The translations under genes and the position numbers were made by a program. Below, one piece after another: positions 22,722 to 31,259 of a DNA stretch of 64,000 bases. Origin of the DNA: Chryseobacterium gilvum (lineage in GTDB: Bacteria; Bacteroidota; Bacteroidia; Flavobacteriales; Weeksellaceae). Position 1 is the stretch's first letter. Every line of letters starts with the position of its first letter. The stretch lies in NCBI RefSeq assembly GCF_025628965.1, contig NZ_JAOTEN010000001.1, positions 620,001 to 684,000 of the forward strand, written 5' to 3'. A model generated the notes under the pieces. That model saw only the letters and a list, made by a program, of their open reading frames with translations, was not told where the DNA came from and made no database searches.

Positions 22722-24239
22722 ATGAGTAAAAAAAGAGTGTTAATCAGTGTTTCCGACAAAAGCGGATTGACAGAATTTGCAAAGTTTCTGGAATCCAATG
22801 ATTATGAATTAATTTCTACAGGCGGTACCTTCAAACATTTAAAAGAAGCGGGTTTACATCCGATTCAGATTGATGAGGTAACCGATTTCCCTGAAATGCT
22901 GGACGGAAGAGTAAAAACACTGCATCCGAAAGTTCATGGCGGGTTATTGGCTGTCCGTTCAAATGAAGAACACATGAAAACCGTTCAGGAACACGGGATC
23001 GGATTGATCGATATGGTAATTGTCAATTTATACCCATTCTTTGAAAATGTAAACAAAGACATTTCTTTACACGAAAAAGTAGAGTTTATCGACATTGGAG
23101 GTCCGTCCATGCTACGTTCAGCGGCTAAGAATTTTGGTTCTGTAACAGTCATTACCGATGTTGAAGATTATGCAGCCGTAAAAATTGAAATGGAACAAAA
23201 TGGGGACACTTATATTGAGACACGTAAAAAACTGGCAGGGAAAGTCTTCAATCTTACCTCTGCGTATGATGCGGCGATTTCCAGAATGCTCTTAGAAGAA
23301 GATTATCCTACTTATTTAAATGCTTCTTACAAAAAAGTTTCAGACCTTCGATATGGTGAAAATCCACATCAGACAGCGGCTTACTATGTTTCTACTTTCG
23401 AAAACGGCGCGATGAAAGATTTTGAGCAATTGGGAGGTAAAGAATTGTCTTTCAATAATCTTCGTGATATGGATCTCTGCTGGAAAGTCGTTAATGAGTT
23501 CAAAGAAGAAATGGCTTGTTGCGCGGTAAAACATTCTACACCTTGCGGAGTGGCCATCGGAACTTCAGCATTGGAAACCTATCAGAAAACCTTCGAATGT
23601 GACCCGGTTTCTATCTTTGGCGGAATTGTTGCTACCAACTACAAAATCGATGCGGCAACAGCGGAAGAACTGAATAAAACGTTCCTTGAAATTGTAATGG
23701 CGCCTGATTTTGATGAAGAGGCCCTTGAAGTATTACGAAAGAAAAAAAACCTGAGAATAATTAAAATTGTTAATCCTGTTTCTGATAAGCAAACTTGGGT
23801 AAAGGTAGATGGCGGAATTCTGGTGCAGGACAATGACAGCATCTTTTCAGACGATATAAAAGTGGTTACAGAAACCCAGCCTACTGAAGAGCAGAAAAAA
23901 GCATTATTGTTTTCCCAGAGAGTGGTAAAATATGTAAAATCGAACGCAATAGTTGTTTCCAATGGAATTCAGGCTTTCGGAATCGGAGGAGGCCAGGTTA
24001 ACAGAATCTGGGCAACACAACAGGCGGTGGAAAGAGCGAAAGAGAAATTTTCAGGAGATCTGGTTTTAGCTTCTGATGCTTTTTTCCCTTTCAGAGATGT
24101 GGTAGATTTCTGCGCTCAGGAAGGCATTACAGCGATCATTCAGCCGGGAGGAAGTGTGAAGGATCAGGACAGCATAGAAGCTGCAAATGAGCATGGTATT
24201 CCTATGATGTTTACAGGAATAAGACATTTTTTCCATTAA
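22722..24239 (+). CDS. purH: Bifunctional AICAR transformylase / IMP cyclohydrolase
   Basis: This 505-aa enzyme does the last two steps to IMP. The N-terminal MGS-like IMPCH domain (residues about 1-195) starts with [12 protein letters not shown] and holds [11 protein letters not shown] and [17 protein letters not shown]. The C-terminal AICARFT domain has the conserved [11 protein letters not shown] with the catalytic Lys-His pair near residue 267, [14 protein letters not shown] segment [15 protein letters not shown], and [12 protein letters not shown] with PGGSVKD near the end. It ends 93 nt before purD, which has its own promoter-like sequence. Confidence 0.98.
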   Translation: MSKKRVLISVSDKSGLTEFAKFLESNDYELISTGGTFKHLKEAGLHPIQIDEVTDFPEMLDGRVKTLHPKVHGGLLAVRSNEEHMKTVQEHGIGLIDMVIVNLYPFFENVNKDISLHEKVEFIDIGGPSMLRSAAKNFGSVTVITDVEDYAAVKIEMEQNGDTYIETRKKLAGKVFNLTSAYDAAISRMLLEEDYPTYLNASYKKVSDLRYGENPHQTAAYYVSTFENGAMKDFEQLGGKELSFNNLRDMDLCWKVVNEFKEEMACCAVKHSTPCGVAIGTSALETYQKTFECDPVSIFGGIVATNYKIDAATAEELNKTFLEIVMAPDFDEEALEVLRKKKNLRIIKIVNPVSDKQTWVKVDGGILVQDNDSIFSDDIKVVTETQPTEEQKKALLFSQRVVKYVKSNAIVVSNGIQAFGIGGGQVNRIWATQQAVERAKEKFSGDLVLASDAFFPFRDVVDFCAQEGITAIIQPGGSVKDQDSIEAANEHGIPMMFTGIRHFFH

Positions 24240-24269
24240 TTAAAATAGAATTAAAAAATGATTTTGAGG

Positions 24270-24301
24270 TTGTATTTTTACCATTCAAAATTATATATTT
24301 G
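24270..24301 (+). promoter_or_regulatory. Promoter upstream of purD: TTG-N21-TATATTTG
   Basis: -33 TTG at 24270-24272 and a perfect -7 TATATTTG at 24294-24301 lie 30 nt before the purD start codon. purD may thus be transcribed apart from purM-purN-purH. Confidence 0.6.
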
Positions 24302-24331
24302 TACACAATATAGACTAGATAATTAATAAGT

Positions 24332-25570
24332 ATGAGAATATTAATCATAGGTGAAGGAGGTAGAGAATCTGCTTTGGCAGCAAAACTTCATAAGGATTCA
24401 AGAGTGACTAAAATGTTTTTTGCCAACGGAAATGCGTCTACTGATGCAATGGGGCAGAATGTACATTTATCAGAGATTAAAGAACTTAGAGATTTCGCAA
24501 TTAAAGAAAAAGTAGATTTGACGATTGTAGGCCCAGAAGCGCCTTTGGTTGCAGGCCTAAAAGATGAATTTAAAAAGCATGATCTTAAAGTTTTTGGTCC
24601 TACTCAGAAAGTGGCAAGTCTTGAAGGAAGTAAGGCTTTTTCTAAGAAGTTTATGCAGACCTATGATATCAAAACGGCAAAGGCAGTTGTTTTCGATTCT
24701 TATAATGAAGCGAAAGAATATGTAAAGACTCAGGAATATCCTTTAGTGATAAAAGCAAGCGGTTTGGCAGGCGGAAAAGGGGTTGTAATCTGCGATACCA
24801 TTGAAGAAGCTGAAGCAACCATTCACGATTTTATGATTCGCAGAATCTATGGAGATGCAGGAATCCGTTTGGTGATTGAAGAATTTTTACACGGTTTTGA
24901 AGCATCTATTATTGCGTTCTCAAACGGCGAAAAGATTTTCCCTTGTATCGCCGCAAAAGATTATAAAAAAGCAGGAAACGGAGATACCGGTCCCAATACG
25001 GGAGGGATGGGTTCTGTAGCACCAAGCCCGGAATTTACGCAGGAGCATTTTGCAGACTTTGAAAAACATATTCTTGAGCCTACCGTAAAAGGTCTTAAAG
25101 GAGAAGGATTCAGCTTTAAAGGAATTATTTTCTTCGGATTAATGGTGACTAAAAAAGGAACTTATCTTTTGGAATACAATATGAGATTCGGAGATCCGGA
25201 AACGCAGGTTTTAATGGCTTTAATGGAAAATAATCTGCTGGATGTCATCAATGACTGTATGAATGGAAAAGATCTTCAGCTTAAATTTAAAAACGAAAAA
25301 GCAGTTTGTCTGGTAATGTGTTCAGGAGGATATCCCAGAAATATTGAAACCGGTTTTGAAATCGTTGGAGGAGAAAGAGTTAAAAACAGTCAGCTATTTT
25401 ACGCAGGAGCGGTAAAGAAAGGAGACAAAGTCGTTTCAAACGGCGGAAGAGTACTCAATATTGTAGCAACCGGGGCGACTTATGATGAGGCACGCAAAAA
25501 AGTATACGAAGATGCAAGTCATGTTCATTTCGATTACAGTTTCTACAGAGAAGACATTGGGAAATTTTAA
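24332..25570 (+). CDS. purD: Phosphoribosylamine-glycine ligase (GAR synthetase)
   Basis: This 412-aa ATP-grasp enzyme joins glycine to phosphoribosylamine. Motifs: RILIIGEGGRESAL at the N-terminus (PurD N domain), VGPEAPLVAGL, the ATP-grasp lid KASGLAGGKGVVIC near residue 145, EEFLHGFEASIIAF, NTGGMGSVAPSP, and the metal-binding end YNMRFGDPETQVLM near residue 284. The C domain follows. It has its own likely promoter and ends in a terminator. Confidence 0.97.
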   Translation: MRILIIGEGGRESALAAKLHKDSRVTKMFFANGNASTDAMGQNVHLSEIKELRDFAIKEKVDLTIVGPEAPLVAGLKDEFKKHDLKVFGPTQKVASLEGSKAFSKKFMQTYDIKTAKAVVFDSYNEAKEYVKTQEYPLVIKASGLAGGKGVVICDTIEEAEATIHDFMIRRIYGDAGIRLVIEEFLHGFEASIIAFSNGEKIFPCIAAKDYKKAGNGDTGPNTGGMGSVAPSPEFTQEHFADFEKHILEPTVKGLKGEGFSFKGIIFFGLMVTKKGTYLLEYNMRFGDPETQVLMALMENNLLDVINDCMNGKDLQLKFKNEKAVCLVMCSGGYPRNIETGFEIVGGERVKNSQLFYAGAVKKGDKVVSNGGRVLNIVATGATYDEARKKVYEDASHVHFDYSFYREDIGKF

Positions 25571-25582
25571 ATAAATCATAAA

Positions 25583-25612
25583 AAAGATTTGGAGAAATCC
25601 AGGTCTTTTTTT
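25583..25612 (+). terminator. Intrinsic terminator after purD
   Basis: AAAGATTTGGA / TCCAGGTCTTT (with G-T pairs, GAAA loop) is followed by a T tract. Confidence 0.7.
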
Positions 25613-25630
25613 GTAAGATTTATTAATAGG

Positions 25631-25648
25631 ATCGGGCTTTAGCCCGAT
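25631..25648. repeat. ATCGGGCT-TT-AGCCCGAT hairpin in the purD-guaA gap
   Basis: A perfect 8-bp GC-rich inverted repeat. Nearby are a similar TAGCTTTAGCCA word and a GGGCGAAACTATAAAAGTCCC pair (about 25716-25736). It looks like another dispersed intergenic element. No gene lies in 25613-25781. Confidence 0.5.
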
Positions 25649-25781
25649 TATCAAAAAGGTAAATCAGATAGCTTTAGCCAAAACTCATTAAGAATGATAG
25701 TAAGCTCTCAAAGGGCGAAACTATAAAAGTCCCGATAAAAACGGAAAAATACATTATCAATTTATCATTATCAATTATACA

Positions 25782-27311
25782 ATGAACAACGGTATCATTA
25801 TATTAGATTTCGGATCGCAATACAACCAGCTTATCGGGAGAAGAATCCGTGAGATGGGAGTATACTCTGAAATATTGCCATTCAATACACCATTAGAAAC
25901 TATACTGGAAAAACAGCCGAAAGGAATTATCCTTTCCGGAGGTCCCAGTTCTGTAAATGCAGAAAATGCCCATTTGGTTCAGAAAGAATTGTACGAACAG
26001 CAAATTCCGGTTTTGGGGATCTGCTACGGAATGCAGCTGACTGCGCACCTTTTAGGCGGGAAAGTACATAAAGGTGAAAAAGGAGAATACGGTAAAGCAC
26101 ATTTAGAAATCATAAAAGAAAGCTCTTTACTGAAAAATGTTGCTCAGAATTCAGTAGTTTGGATGAGCCATTTCGATGAAGTGGGGGCATTGCCTCCTGG
26201 ATTTGAACTAAATGCGAAGTCGGGAGTTATTGCTTCTATTTCCAATGAAGATAAGAAAATATATTGTGTACAGTTTCATCCGGAGGTTTCTCATACGGAA
26301 GAAGGCGGCACAATGTTAGAAAATTTTGTTTTTTCAATCTGTAACGCAGAAAAAAACTGGAAACTTACCAATTATATCGAAAAAACAGTAGCAGAAATCC
26401 GCCAAAAAGTAGGAGATCAGAAAGTGATTCTTGGTCTTTCTGGTGGCGTAGATTCTTCCGTGGCTGCGGTTTTAATCCATAAGGCAATAGGAGACCAGCT
26501 TCAATGCATATTTGTAGATACAGGACTTTTAAGGAAAAATGAAGATGTAAAAGTGATGGAAAATTATGGAGAGCATTTCCATATGAATATTAAACTTGTT
26601 GACGCTTCAGAAAGATTTTTATCCAAATTGGCGGGAGTTGACGATCCTGAAACTAAAAGAAAAATCATCGGAAACGAATTTATTCATGTATTCGATGAAG
26701 AATCCCATAAAATTGAAGGGGCAAAATTCCTCGCTCAGGGAACGATTTATCCTGATGTTATTGAAAGCCAGTCGGTAAACGGACCTTCAGCGGTCATCAA
26801 ATCTCATCACAATGTTGGCGGACTTCCCGAAGAGATGGAGTTTGAATTATTGGAGCCCTTAAGAGAATTATTTAAAGATGAAGTACGAAAAGTAGGTGAA
26901 GAATTAGGGATTCCTCATCATTTGGTGCACAGACATCCATTTCCCGGTCCCGGATTAGGAATCAGAATTTTAGGTGCCGTAGATGCAGAAAAAGTAAAAA
27001 TACTGCAGGAAGCGGATGATATTTTTATTGAAGAATTGTATAAAAATGATTTGTATGAGAAAGTTTCTCAGGCTTTCGTAGTTCTTCTCCCGGTAAAGTC
27101 TGTAGGAGTTATGGGCGATGAAAGAACCTATGAATATACTGCGGTTGTTCGTTCGGCAAATACCATCGATTTTATGACGGCAACGTGGAGCAGGCTTCCC
27201 TATGAATTTTTAGATACGGTATCAAGCAGGATTATCAATGAAGTACGAGGAATCAACAGGGTGGCTTACGATATTTCAAGCAAACCGCCCGCAACTATTG
27301 AATGGGAATAA
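25782..27311 (+). CDS. guaA: GMP synthase (glutamine-hydrolysing)
   Basis: This 509-aa enzyme turns XMP into GMP. The N-terminal class I glutamine amidotransferase domain has LSGGPSSV, the nucleophile Cys in LGICYGMQL near residue 80, and the His-Glu of CVQFHPEVSHTEEGG. The ATP-pyrophosphatase domain has the PP-loop LGLSGGVDSSVAAV near residue 227. The C-terminal dimerisation domain has HRHPFPGPGLGIRILG and ends IDRVAYDISSKPPATIEWE-like, as expected for full length. It lies after the purD terminator and so probably has its own promoter. Its position completes the path from AIR to GMP except for guaB. Confidence 0.98.
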   Translation: MNNGIIILDFGSQYNQLIGRRIREMGVYSEILPFNTPLETILEKQPKGIILSGGPSSVNAENAHLVQKELYEQQIPVLGICYGMQLTAHLLGGKVHKGEKGEYGKAHLEIIKESSLLKNVAQNSVVWMSHFDEVGALPPGFELNAKSGVIASISNEDKKIYCVQFHPEVSHTEEGGTMLENFVFSICNAEKNWKLTNYIEKTVAEIRQKVGDQKVILGLSGGVDSSVAAVLIHKAIGDQLQCIFVDTGLLRKNEDVKVMENYGEHFHMNIKLVDASERFLSKLAGVDDPETKRKIIGNEFIHVFDEESHKIEGAKFLAQGTIYPDVIESQSVNGPSAVIKSHHNVGGLPEEMEFELLEPLRELFKDEVRKVGEELGIPHHLVHRHPFPGPGLGIRILGAVDAEKVKILQEADDIFIEELYKNDLYEKVSQAFVVLLPVKSVGVMGDERTYEYTAVVRSANTIDFMTATWSRLPYEFLDTVSSRIINEVRGINRVAYDISSKPPATIEWE

Positions 27312-27626
27312 CCTTTAAAATATTTATGATTCAGATCATAAAATAGACTGTTTGTAAATCCTAGATTTACGCATATTTATAATTTATAATAATATATAAA
27401 TATAATTTTTTTTCATCATTTGTGTTTAGCCTCCTGCAAAGGAGGTTTTTTTTATTAATACTTATTTGAAAACTTAGTCCGGCAAAGTTTATATATTTCT
27501 CTGCCTATTTATAAATTTAGATTTTAGTAGAATTAGATAGACAAAAAAATTCAACACATAAAATAATAAAAATACGGTATATAATAATTTTTGAAGTTAC
27601 TTTGTAATTCAATTTATCTTAAAAAT
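27312..27626. other. Gene-free region between guaA and the UbiB-like gene
   Basis: AT-rich. It holds a small hairpin TATGAT/ATCATA (27325-27340), GTAAATC-CTA-GATTTAC (27354-27370), the guaA terminator at 27430-27453, and a tract of TATA/AATT words before the next gene. I saw no ORF with coding character and no perfect -7 box; TTACTTTG at 27597 is a near match. Confidence 0.55.
27430..27453 (+). terminator. Intrinsic terminator after guaA
   Basis: CCTCCT-GCAA-AGGAGG followed by eight T. It lies 118 nt after the guaA stop. Confidence 0.8.
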
Positions 27627-29270
27627 ATGTTTGACAAGCAACAGCGAAAACTCAAAAGATCCGGACGACTCATCTCAGTATTGAGTAAATACGGATTTAA
27701 AGATATAATTGCCAGAATGGGGAAAAAACCCGAAGAACATTCTGTACCGTCTGACGAAATTATTTCAAAAGGTACCGTGTACGAGAGAATCCGGCTGGTT
27801 TTGGAAGAGTTGGGACCCACATTTGTCAAACTGGGACAAACATTCAGCAACCGGGAAGATCTGCTTCCGCCGGAACTTATTCAGGAGCTGCAGAAACTTC
27901 AGGACAAAGTAGAAGAGGTCGATATGAATGCGAAGGAAATTCTGGAAAATGAATTCAACATTTCCATACATGATCATTTTATCGAAATCAATCCAAAACC
28001 TTTAGCGACTGCATCCATTGCGCAAGTCTACAAAGGGACATTGCTGAACGGGGAAGAAGTGATCTTAAAAATTAAAAAACCCGATGTACAGTCGGTGATC
28101 GAAGACGACCTTTTATTGATCAAAGACTTGGTAAAACTGGTTTCCACCTACTCCGAAATGGGTTCAAAATTAAATCTCAAACAGGCAATCGCAACTTTTG
28201 AGAAGTCACTGCTGGAAGAAGTTTCTTTAGTAAATGAAAGAAATAACATCAGTCAGTTTGCTTTAAATTTTAAAAATAGCAAGGAGACCTATGTTCCGAA
28301 AGTATATGACGAATTTTGCAATAACAATGTTCTCTGTATGGAATTTATTGAGGGAATCAAGATTACCGATAAACAGGAACTTATTAAACATAATATCAAT
28401 CCGGTTGTAATTTCTGAAACAGGATTACGGTTATTTGTTTCACAGATTTTAGAGTATGGTTTTTTCCATGCAGATCCGCACGCGGGAAATATATTGGTAA
28501 AAAAAGACGGGAAAGTAGTATTTATCGATTTCGGAGCCGTAGGGAAAATTCAGCCCAATGATAAAGAAATTCTTGAAAGTTTAATTGTTGCTTTCGTTGC
28601 TAAAAATTCTCATAAAATTGTTCGGTACCTCAAAAAAATGGCGGTAAGCTATGAGATTCCAGATGAAGGAAGGTTTGAAAATGATGTCGATGAAGTATTG
28701 AATTTCGTTCACAGCACGTCACTGAAAAACATTGATCCGAATACGATCATGAATAAAATGAAGGATGTACTGAAGGAAAACAGGCTCTATATGCCGGATT
28801 ATTTTTATCTCCTGTTTAAAGGGATTGGTCTTATAGAAGGGGTAGGAAGAACCATTAATCCGGATCTTGATATTGTCAAAAGTCTTCATCCTTACACCAA
28901 AAAAATTCTCGCCAGAAAAGTAAGCCCGAAAAAGCTCCTTAAAAACGGCATGGAGAAAATGATGACCTTTACGGATAATATTGATGAAATCCCAAAGGAG
29001 ATGCGTTCGGTTTTACAGAAGCTGGATGATAATAAATTTACCATTTCGAGCGAGATTAAAAATATTGAAAAAACAAATCAACTGATAAAATCAAGCGTCA
29101 TCAATTTAATTTTGACGATGGTATTGGGAGCGAATATCATCGCAACGGCCATTGTTTTTTCCTCTGGAGCCGGCCCAAGAATGGGTGACATGTCTTTGGT
29201 TGCAGTAGTAGGATTTATATTTTCGATGATTTTAGTAATCATTATTTTATTAAGAATTATGCGAAAATAA
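27627..29270 (+). CDS. UbiB/ABC1 (AarF) family atypical kinase
   Basis: This 547-aa membrane-anchored member of the UbiB family supports isoprenoid quinone metabolism, here presumably menaquinone. ATG 27627 is chosen over a TTG 36 nt upstream. Family marks: the KxGQ motif in GPTFVKLGQTFSNREDLLP near residue 62, the Ala-rich loop ATASIAQVYKG, the invariant Lys in VILKIKKPDV, HADPHAGNILV and FIDFGAVGKI. Two C-terminal transmembrane helices (LILTMVLGANIIATAIVF and MSLVAVVGFIFSMILVIIIL) anchor it. It stands alone between a terminator and a convergent regulator gene. Confidence 0.92.
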   Translation: MFDKQQRKLKRSGRLISVLSKYGFKDIIARMGKKPEEHSVPSDEIISKGTVYERIRLVLEELGPTFVKLGQTFSNREDLLPPELIQELQKLQDKVEEVDMNAKEILENEFNISIHDHFIEINPKPLATASIAQVYKGTLLNGEEVILKIKKPDVQSVIEDDLLLIKDLVKLVSTYSEMGSKLNLKQAIATFEKSLLEEVSLVNERNNISQFALNFKNSKETYVPKVYDEFCNNNVLCMEFIEGIKITDKQELIKHNINPVVISETGLRLFVSQILEYGFFHADPHAGNILVKKDGKVVFIDFGAVGKIQPNDKEILESLIVAFVAKNSHKIVRYLKKMAVSYEIPDEGRFENDVDEVLNFVHSTSLKNIDPNTIMNKMKDVLKENRLYMPDYFYLLFKGIGLIEGVGRTINPDLDIVKSLHPYTKKILARKVSPKKLLKNGMEKMMTFTDNIDEIPKEMRSVLQKLDDNKFTISSEIKNIEKTNQLIKSSVINLILTMVLGANIIATAIVFSSGAGPRMGDMSLVAVVGFIFSMILVIIILLRIMRK

Positions 29271-29294
29271 TATGCTCACAAGATTATTCAGCGA

Positions 29295-29642
29295 TTATTT
29301 TTCCTTAATCCCGAAATCGTTCATCAGTTCAAAACCATAATTGCGTAAGGCGGTAATAATTGTTACAGCTTTATTCCCTCTTTCTGTAATTGTGTATTCT
29401 GTTCGGAGCGGCACTTCAGGGAATATTTCTTTGGAGATGAAACCATCATTTAACAATTCCTTTAAACTTTTTGAAAGCATTCTGTCTGAAATATGAGGAA
29501 TATTATGGGCAAGTTCAGAATAGCGCCAGGTTTTATCTTTCAGACGCCAGAGAATTGGCATTTTATACATTCCTCCAATTTTGCTCATGGCAAATTCAAC
29601 GGGGTTATGAAACAGGTGTTTATCAGATACAAAATCAGGCAT
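29295..29642 (-). CDS. HxlR-family transcriptional regulator
   Basis: This 115-aa winged-helix protein has the HxlR core: FAMSKIGGMYKMPILWRL, WRYSELAHNIPHISDRMLSKSLKELLNDGFI and the wing VPLRTEYTITERG. Unlike the first HxlR protein in the window it has no Cys at all, so it cannot be a thiol switch and may sense a ligand or act through other means. It is divergent from a DJ-1/Hsp31-type gene and a reductase gene, with a perfect inverted repeat between them. It likely represses both directions. Confidence 0.88.
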   Translation of the reverse strand: MPDFVSDKHLFHNPVEFAMSKIGGMYKMPILWRLKDKTWRYSELAHNIPHISDRMLSKSLKELLNDGFISKEIFPEVPLRTEYTITERGNKAVTIITALRNYGFELMNDFGIKEK

Positions 29643-29648
29643 ACTTAC

Positions 29649-29674
29649 ATCTTTGTGTGTTACTTACAAAGATA
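29649..29674. promoter_or_regulatory. Operator ATCTTTGT-N9-ACAAAGAT and hxlR promoter
   Basis: A perfect 8-bp inverted repeat (29649-29656 and 29666-29673) ends seven nt before the regulator start codon on the other strand. The right arm contains the minus-strand -7 box TATCTTTG (complement 29667-29674), so a bound HxlR dimer would block its own promoter. Confidence 0.6.
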
Positions 29675-29681
29675 ACCATTA

Positions 29682-29712
29682 TTGTTTTAGCCAAAACTCA
29701 GAATTATCTTTG
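29682..29712 (+). promoter_or_regulatory. Promoter of the DJ-1-like gene: TTG-N20-TATCTTTG
   Basis: -33 TTG at 29682-29684 and perfect -7 TATCTTTG at 29705-29712, 25 nt before the ATG at 29738. It lies next to the HxlR operator. Confidence 0.65.
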
Positions 29713-29737
29713 TTTCAATACAATTAAAAAAACAAAT

Positions 29738-30512
29738 ATGGGAAAAGTAAAAGAAGTACATAGCTATGTTCATTTTCACGGTGCGCCTTCAAAAGGGAAA
29801 ATCTTAATGGTTGCGAGTTCACCCAGTATAAGTCGGCAAACCAATTGGCCAATCGGCTTTTGGGCAGCAGAGCTTACCCATCCGTTAAGAGTATTTCAGG
29901 AAGCCGGATATGATGTGGAATTGGTTTCTACAAACGGTGGCAAACTGGAAATGGATGGATATTCTAATCCTCTGGATGAAAGCGGCTATTCATCTCATGA
30001 TATAATTTCTTTAGGGTATATGCAAAAGCCGGAATTCAATGACATGCTTGAAAACACGAAGAAACTAACTGAAATTGATGAAAAAAATTATGATGCTATA
30101 TTTCTGATCGGTGGACAGGGCCCGATGTATACTTTCAGGGGTGACAAAGATCTAGAAAGCTTATTTGTAAATTTTTACGAAAACAGAAAGCCAAGCGCTG
30201 CAGTATGTCACTCAACGGCATTATTACTGGAAGCTAAAACATCTGATGACGAGTTGTTGGTAAAAGGGAAGATATGGACGGGTTTTGCAGATGCGGAAGA
30301 AGATTTTGCAGATCAGGCAGTTGGAATAAAAAATTCAGCCGTACAGAATTGAAACGGAAGCAAGAAAAATTGATGGAACGACCTTTAAAGTTGAAACTCC
30401 TTTCAGTGCTTATGCAATTGCAGACGGTAACCTGATTACAGGGCAACAACAGAACTCAGGTGCCGCCGCAGCTGGATTGGTGATTGAGCAATTATCCGGT
30501 GAAAATAATTAA
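29738..30512 (+). pseudogene. DJ-1/PfpI (Hsp31-type) protein, broken by a +1 frameshift
   Basis: The first frame runs to a stop at 30352 and contains KGKILMVASSP, GFWAAELTHPLRVFQEAGYDVELVS, FLIGGQGPMYTF and the nucleophile Cys of AAVCHSTALLL. The missing C-terminus is encoded just after it in another frame (IETEARKIDGTTFKVETPFSA, then ITGQQQNSGAAAAGLVIEQL) to a stop at 30512. Removing one A from the run of six at 30328-30333 joins them into 257 residues, the normal family length. Hsp31/DJ-1 proteins remove methylglyoxal or act as chaperones. Either the gene is lost, the assembly has an indel, or ribosomal/RNA-polymerase slippage on A6 restores it. It is 21 nt from the reductase gene, in one operon. 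Confidence 0.8.
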
Positions 30513-30533
30513 TATTGTAAAAAAAATAACACG

Positions 30534-31148
30534 ATGAAAATAGCAATTATAGGTTCTGGAAACGTAGGAGGCGCATTGGCGCAACAATGGGTTAAAATGA
30601 AGCACACTGTTTTGATAGGCGCCCAGTTTCCTCTTAGTGAAAAAAATATCTCTCTTGCTACTAAAATTGGGGAGGATCGTTTTGCTGTTATTGAAAATGC
30701 AGTAAAACAATGTGACGTCATTCTTATTGCAATGCCGCCAACAGCCATTTTTGAAATTATTGAGCAATTAGGAGATGTATCCGGAAAAGTAATAATTGAT
30801 GCTACAAATTCGATTATGTATGCTCCCGAACCGTATCAAACTGTTTATCACGCTTTGGCAGACAGAACCCAGGCTGAAATTGTAAAATGTTTCAACACGA
30901 CAGGTTTTGAAAATATGCTTAATCCATTGTATAATGGTGAAAAAATAGATATGTTCATGGCGGGAGACAGTGAGAAAGCAAAAGAAGTTGCCAAGCAATT
31001 AGCTTTGGATTGTGGTTTCGGTTCCTGTATAGATTTTGGGAAATCCGATAAGGTGGAATTACTGGAAAAATTTGCTCTTTCCTGGATTAATCTTGCCATA
31101 ATGCAGGGCAATGGAAGAAATATGGCATTTAAAGTTTTGCAAAGATAA
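30534..31148 (+). CDS. F420-type NADP oxidoreductase family protein
   Basis: This 204-aa Rossmann protein has MKIAIIGSGNVGGALAQQWVKMKH at the N-terminus (GxGxxG), CDVILIAMPPTAI near residue 65, and VIIDATNSI, matching the NADP oxidoreductase coenzyme F420-dependent/pyrroline-carboxylate-like group. Flavobacteriia do not make F420 as far as known, so it probably uses NADPH with another acceptor. It shares a transcript with the frameshifted DJ-1-like gene and likely HxlR control, which suggests a role in carbonyl or redox stress. Confidence 0.8.
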   Translation: MKIAIIGSGNVGGALAQQWVKMKHTVLIGAQFPLSEKNISLATKIGEDRFAVIENAVKQCDVILIAMPPTAIFEIIEQLGDVSGKVIIDATNSIMYAPEPYQTVYHALADRTQAEIVKCFNTTGFENMLNPLYNGEKIDMFMAGDSEKAKEVAKQLALDCGFGSCIDFGKSDKVELLEKFALSWINLAIMQGNGRNMAFKVLQR

Positions 31149-31157
31149 TTGATGAAT

Positions 31158-31186
31158 AAGGCTACAGTTATGATTCAGCCTTTTAT
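31158..31186 (+). terminator. Weak terminator after the reductase gene
   Basis: AAGGCT / AGCCTT with a 13-nt loop, then TTATATTT. The stem is short. Confidence 0.4.
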
Positions 31187-31247
31187 ATTTATAGGCTCGT
31201 TTCATACACAAAACCATACTCTATAAGAAGTTCAGAAATTAATTCTC

Positions 31248-31255
31248 TATCTTTG
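31248..31255 (+). promoter_or_regulatory. -7 element TATCTTTG, 4 nt before the helicase ATG
   Basis: Perfect TAnnTTTG ending at 31255 with the start codon at 31260. The transcript start should fall at or next to the ATG, which predicts a leaderless message. Confidence 0.6.
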
Positions 31256-31259
31256 CAAA

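Noticed and set aside
29471..29737. Upstream extension of the DJ-1-like gene
   Set aside because: It would run antisense through the HxlR regulator gene and over the operator and promoter; ATG 29738 follows a complete promoter.
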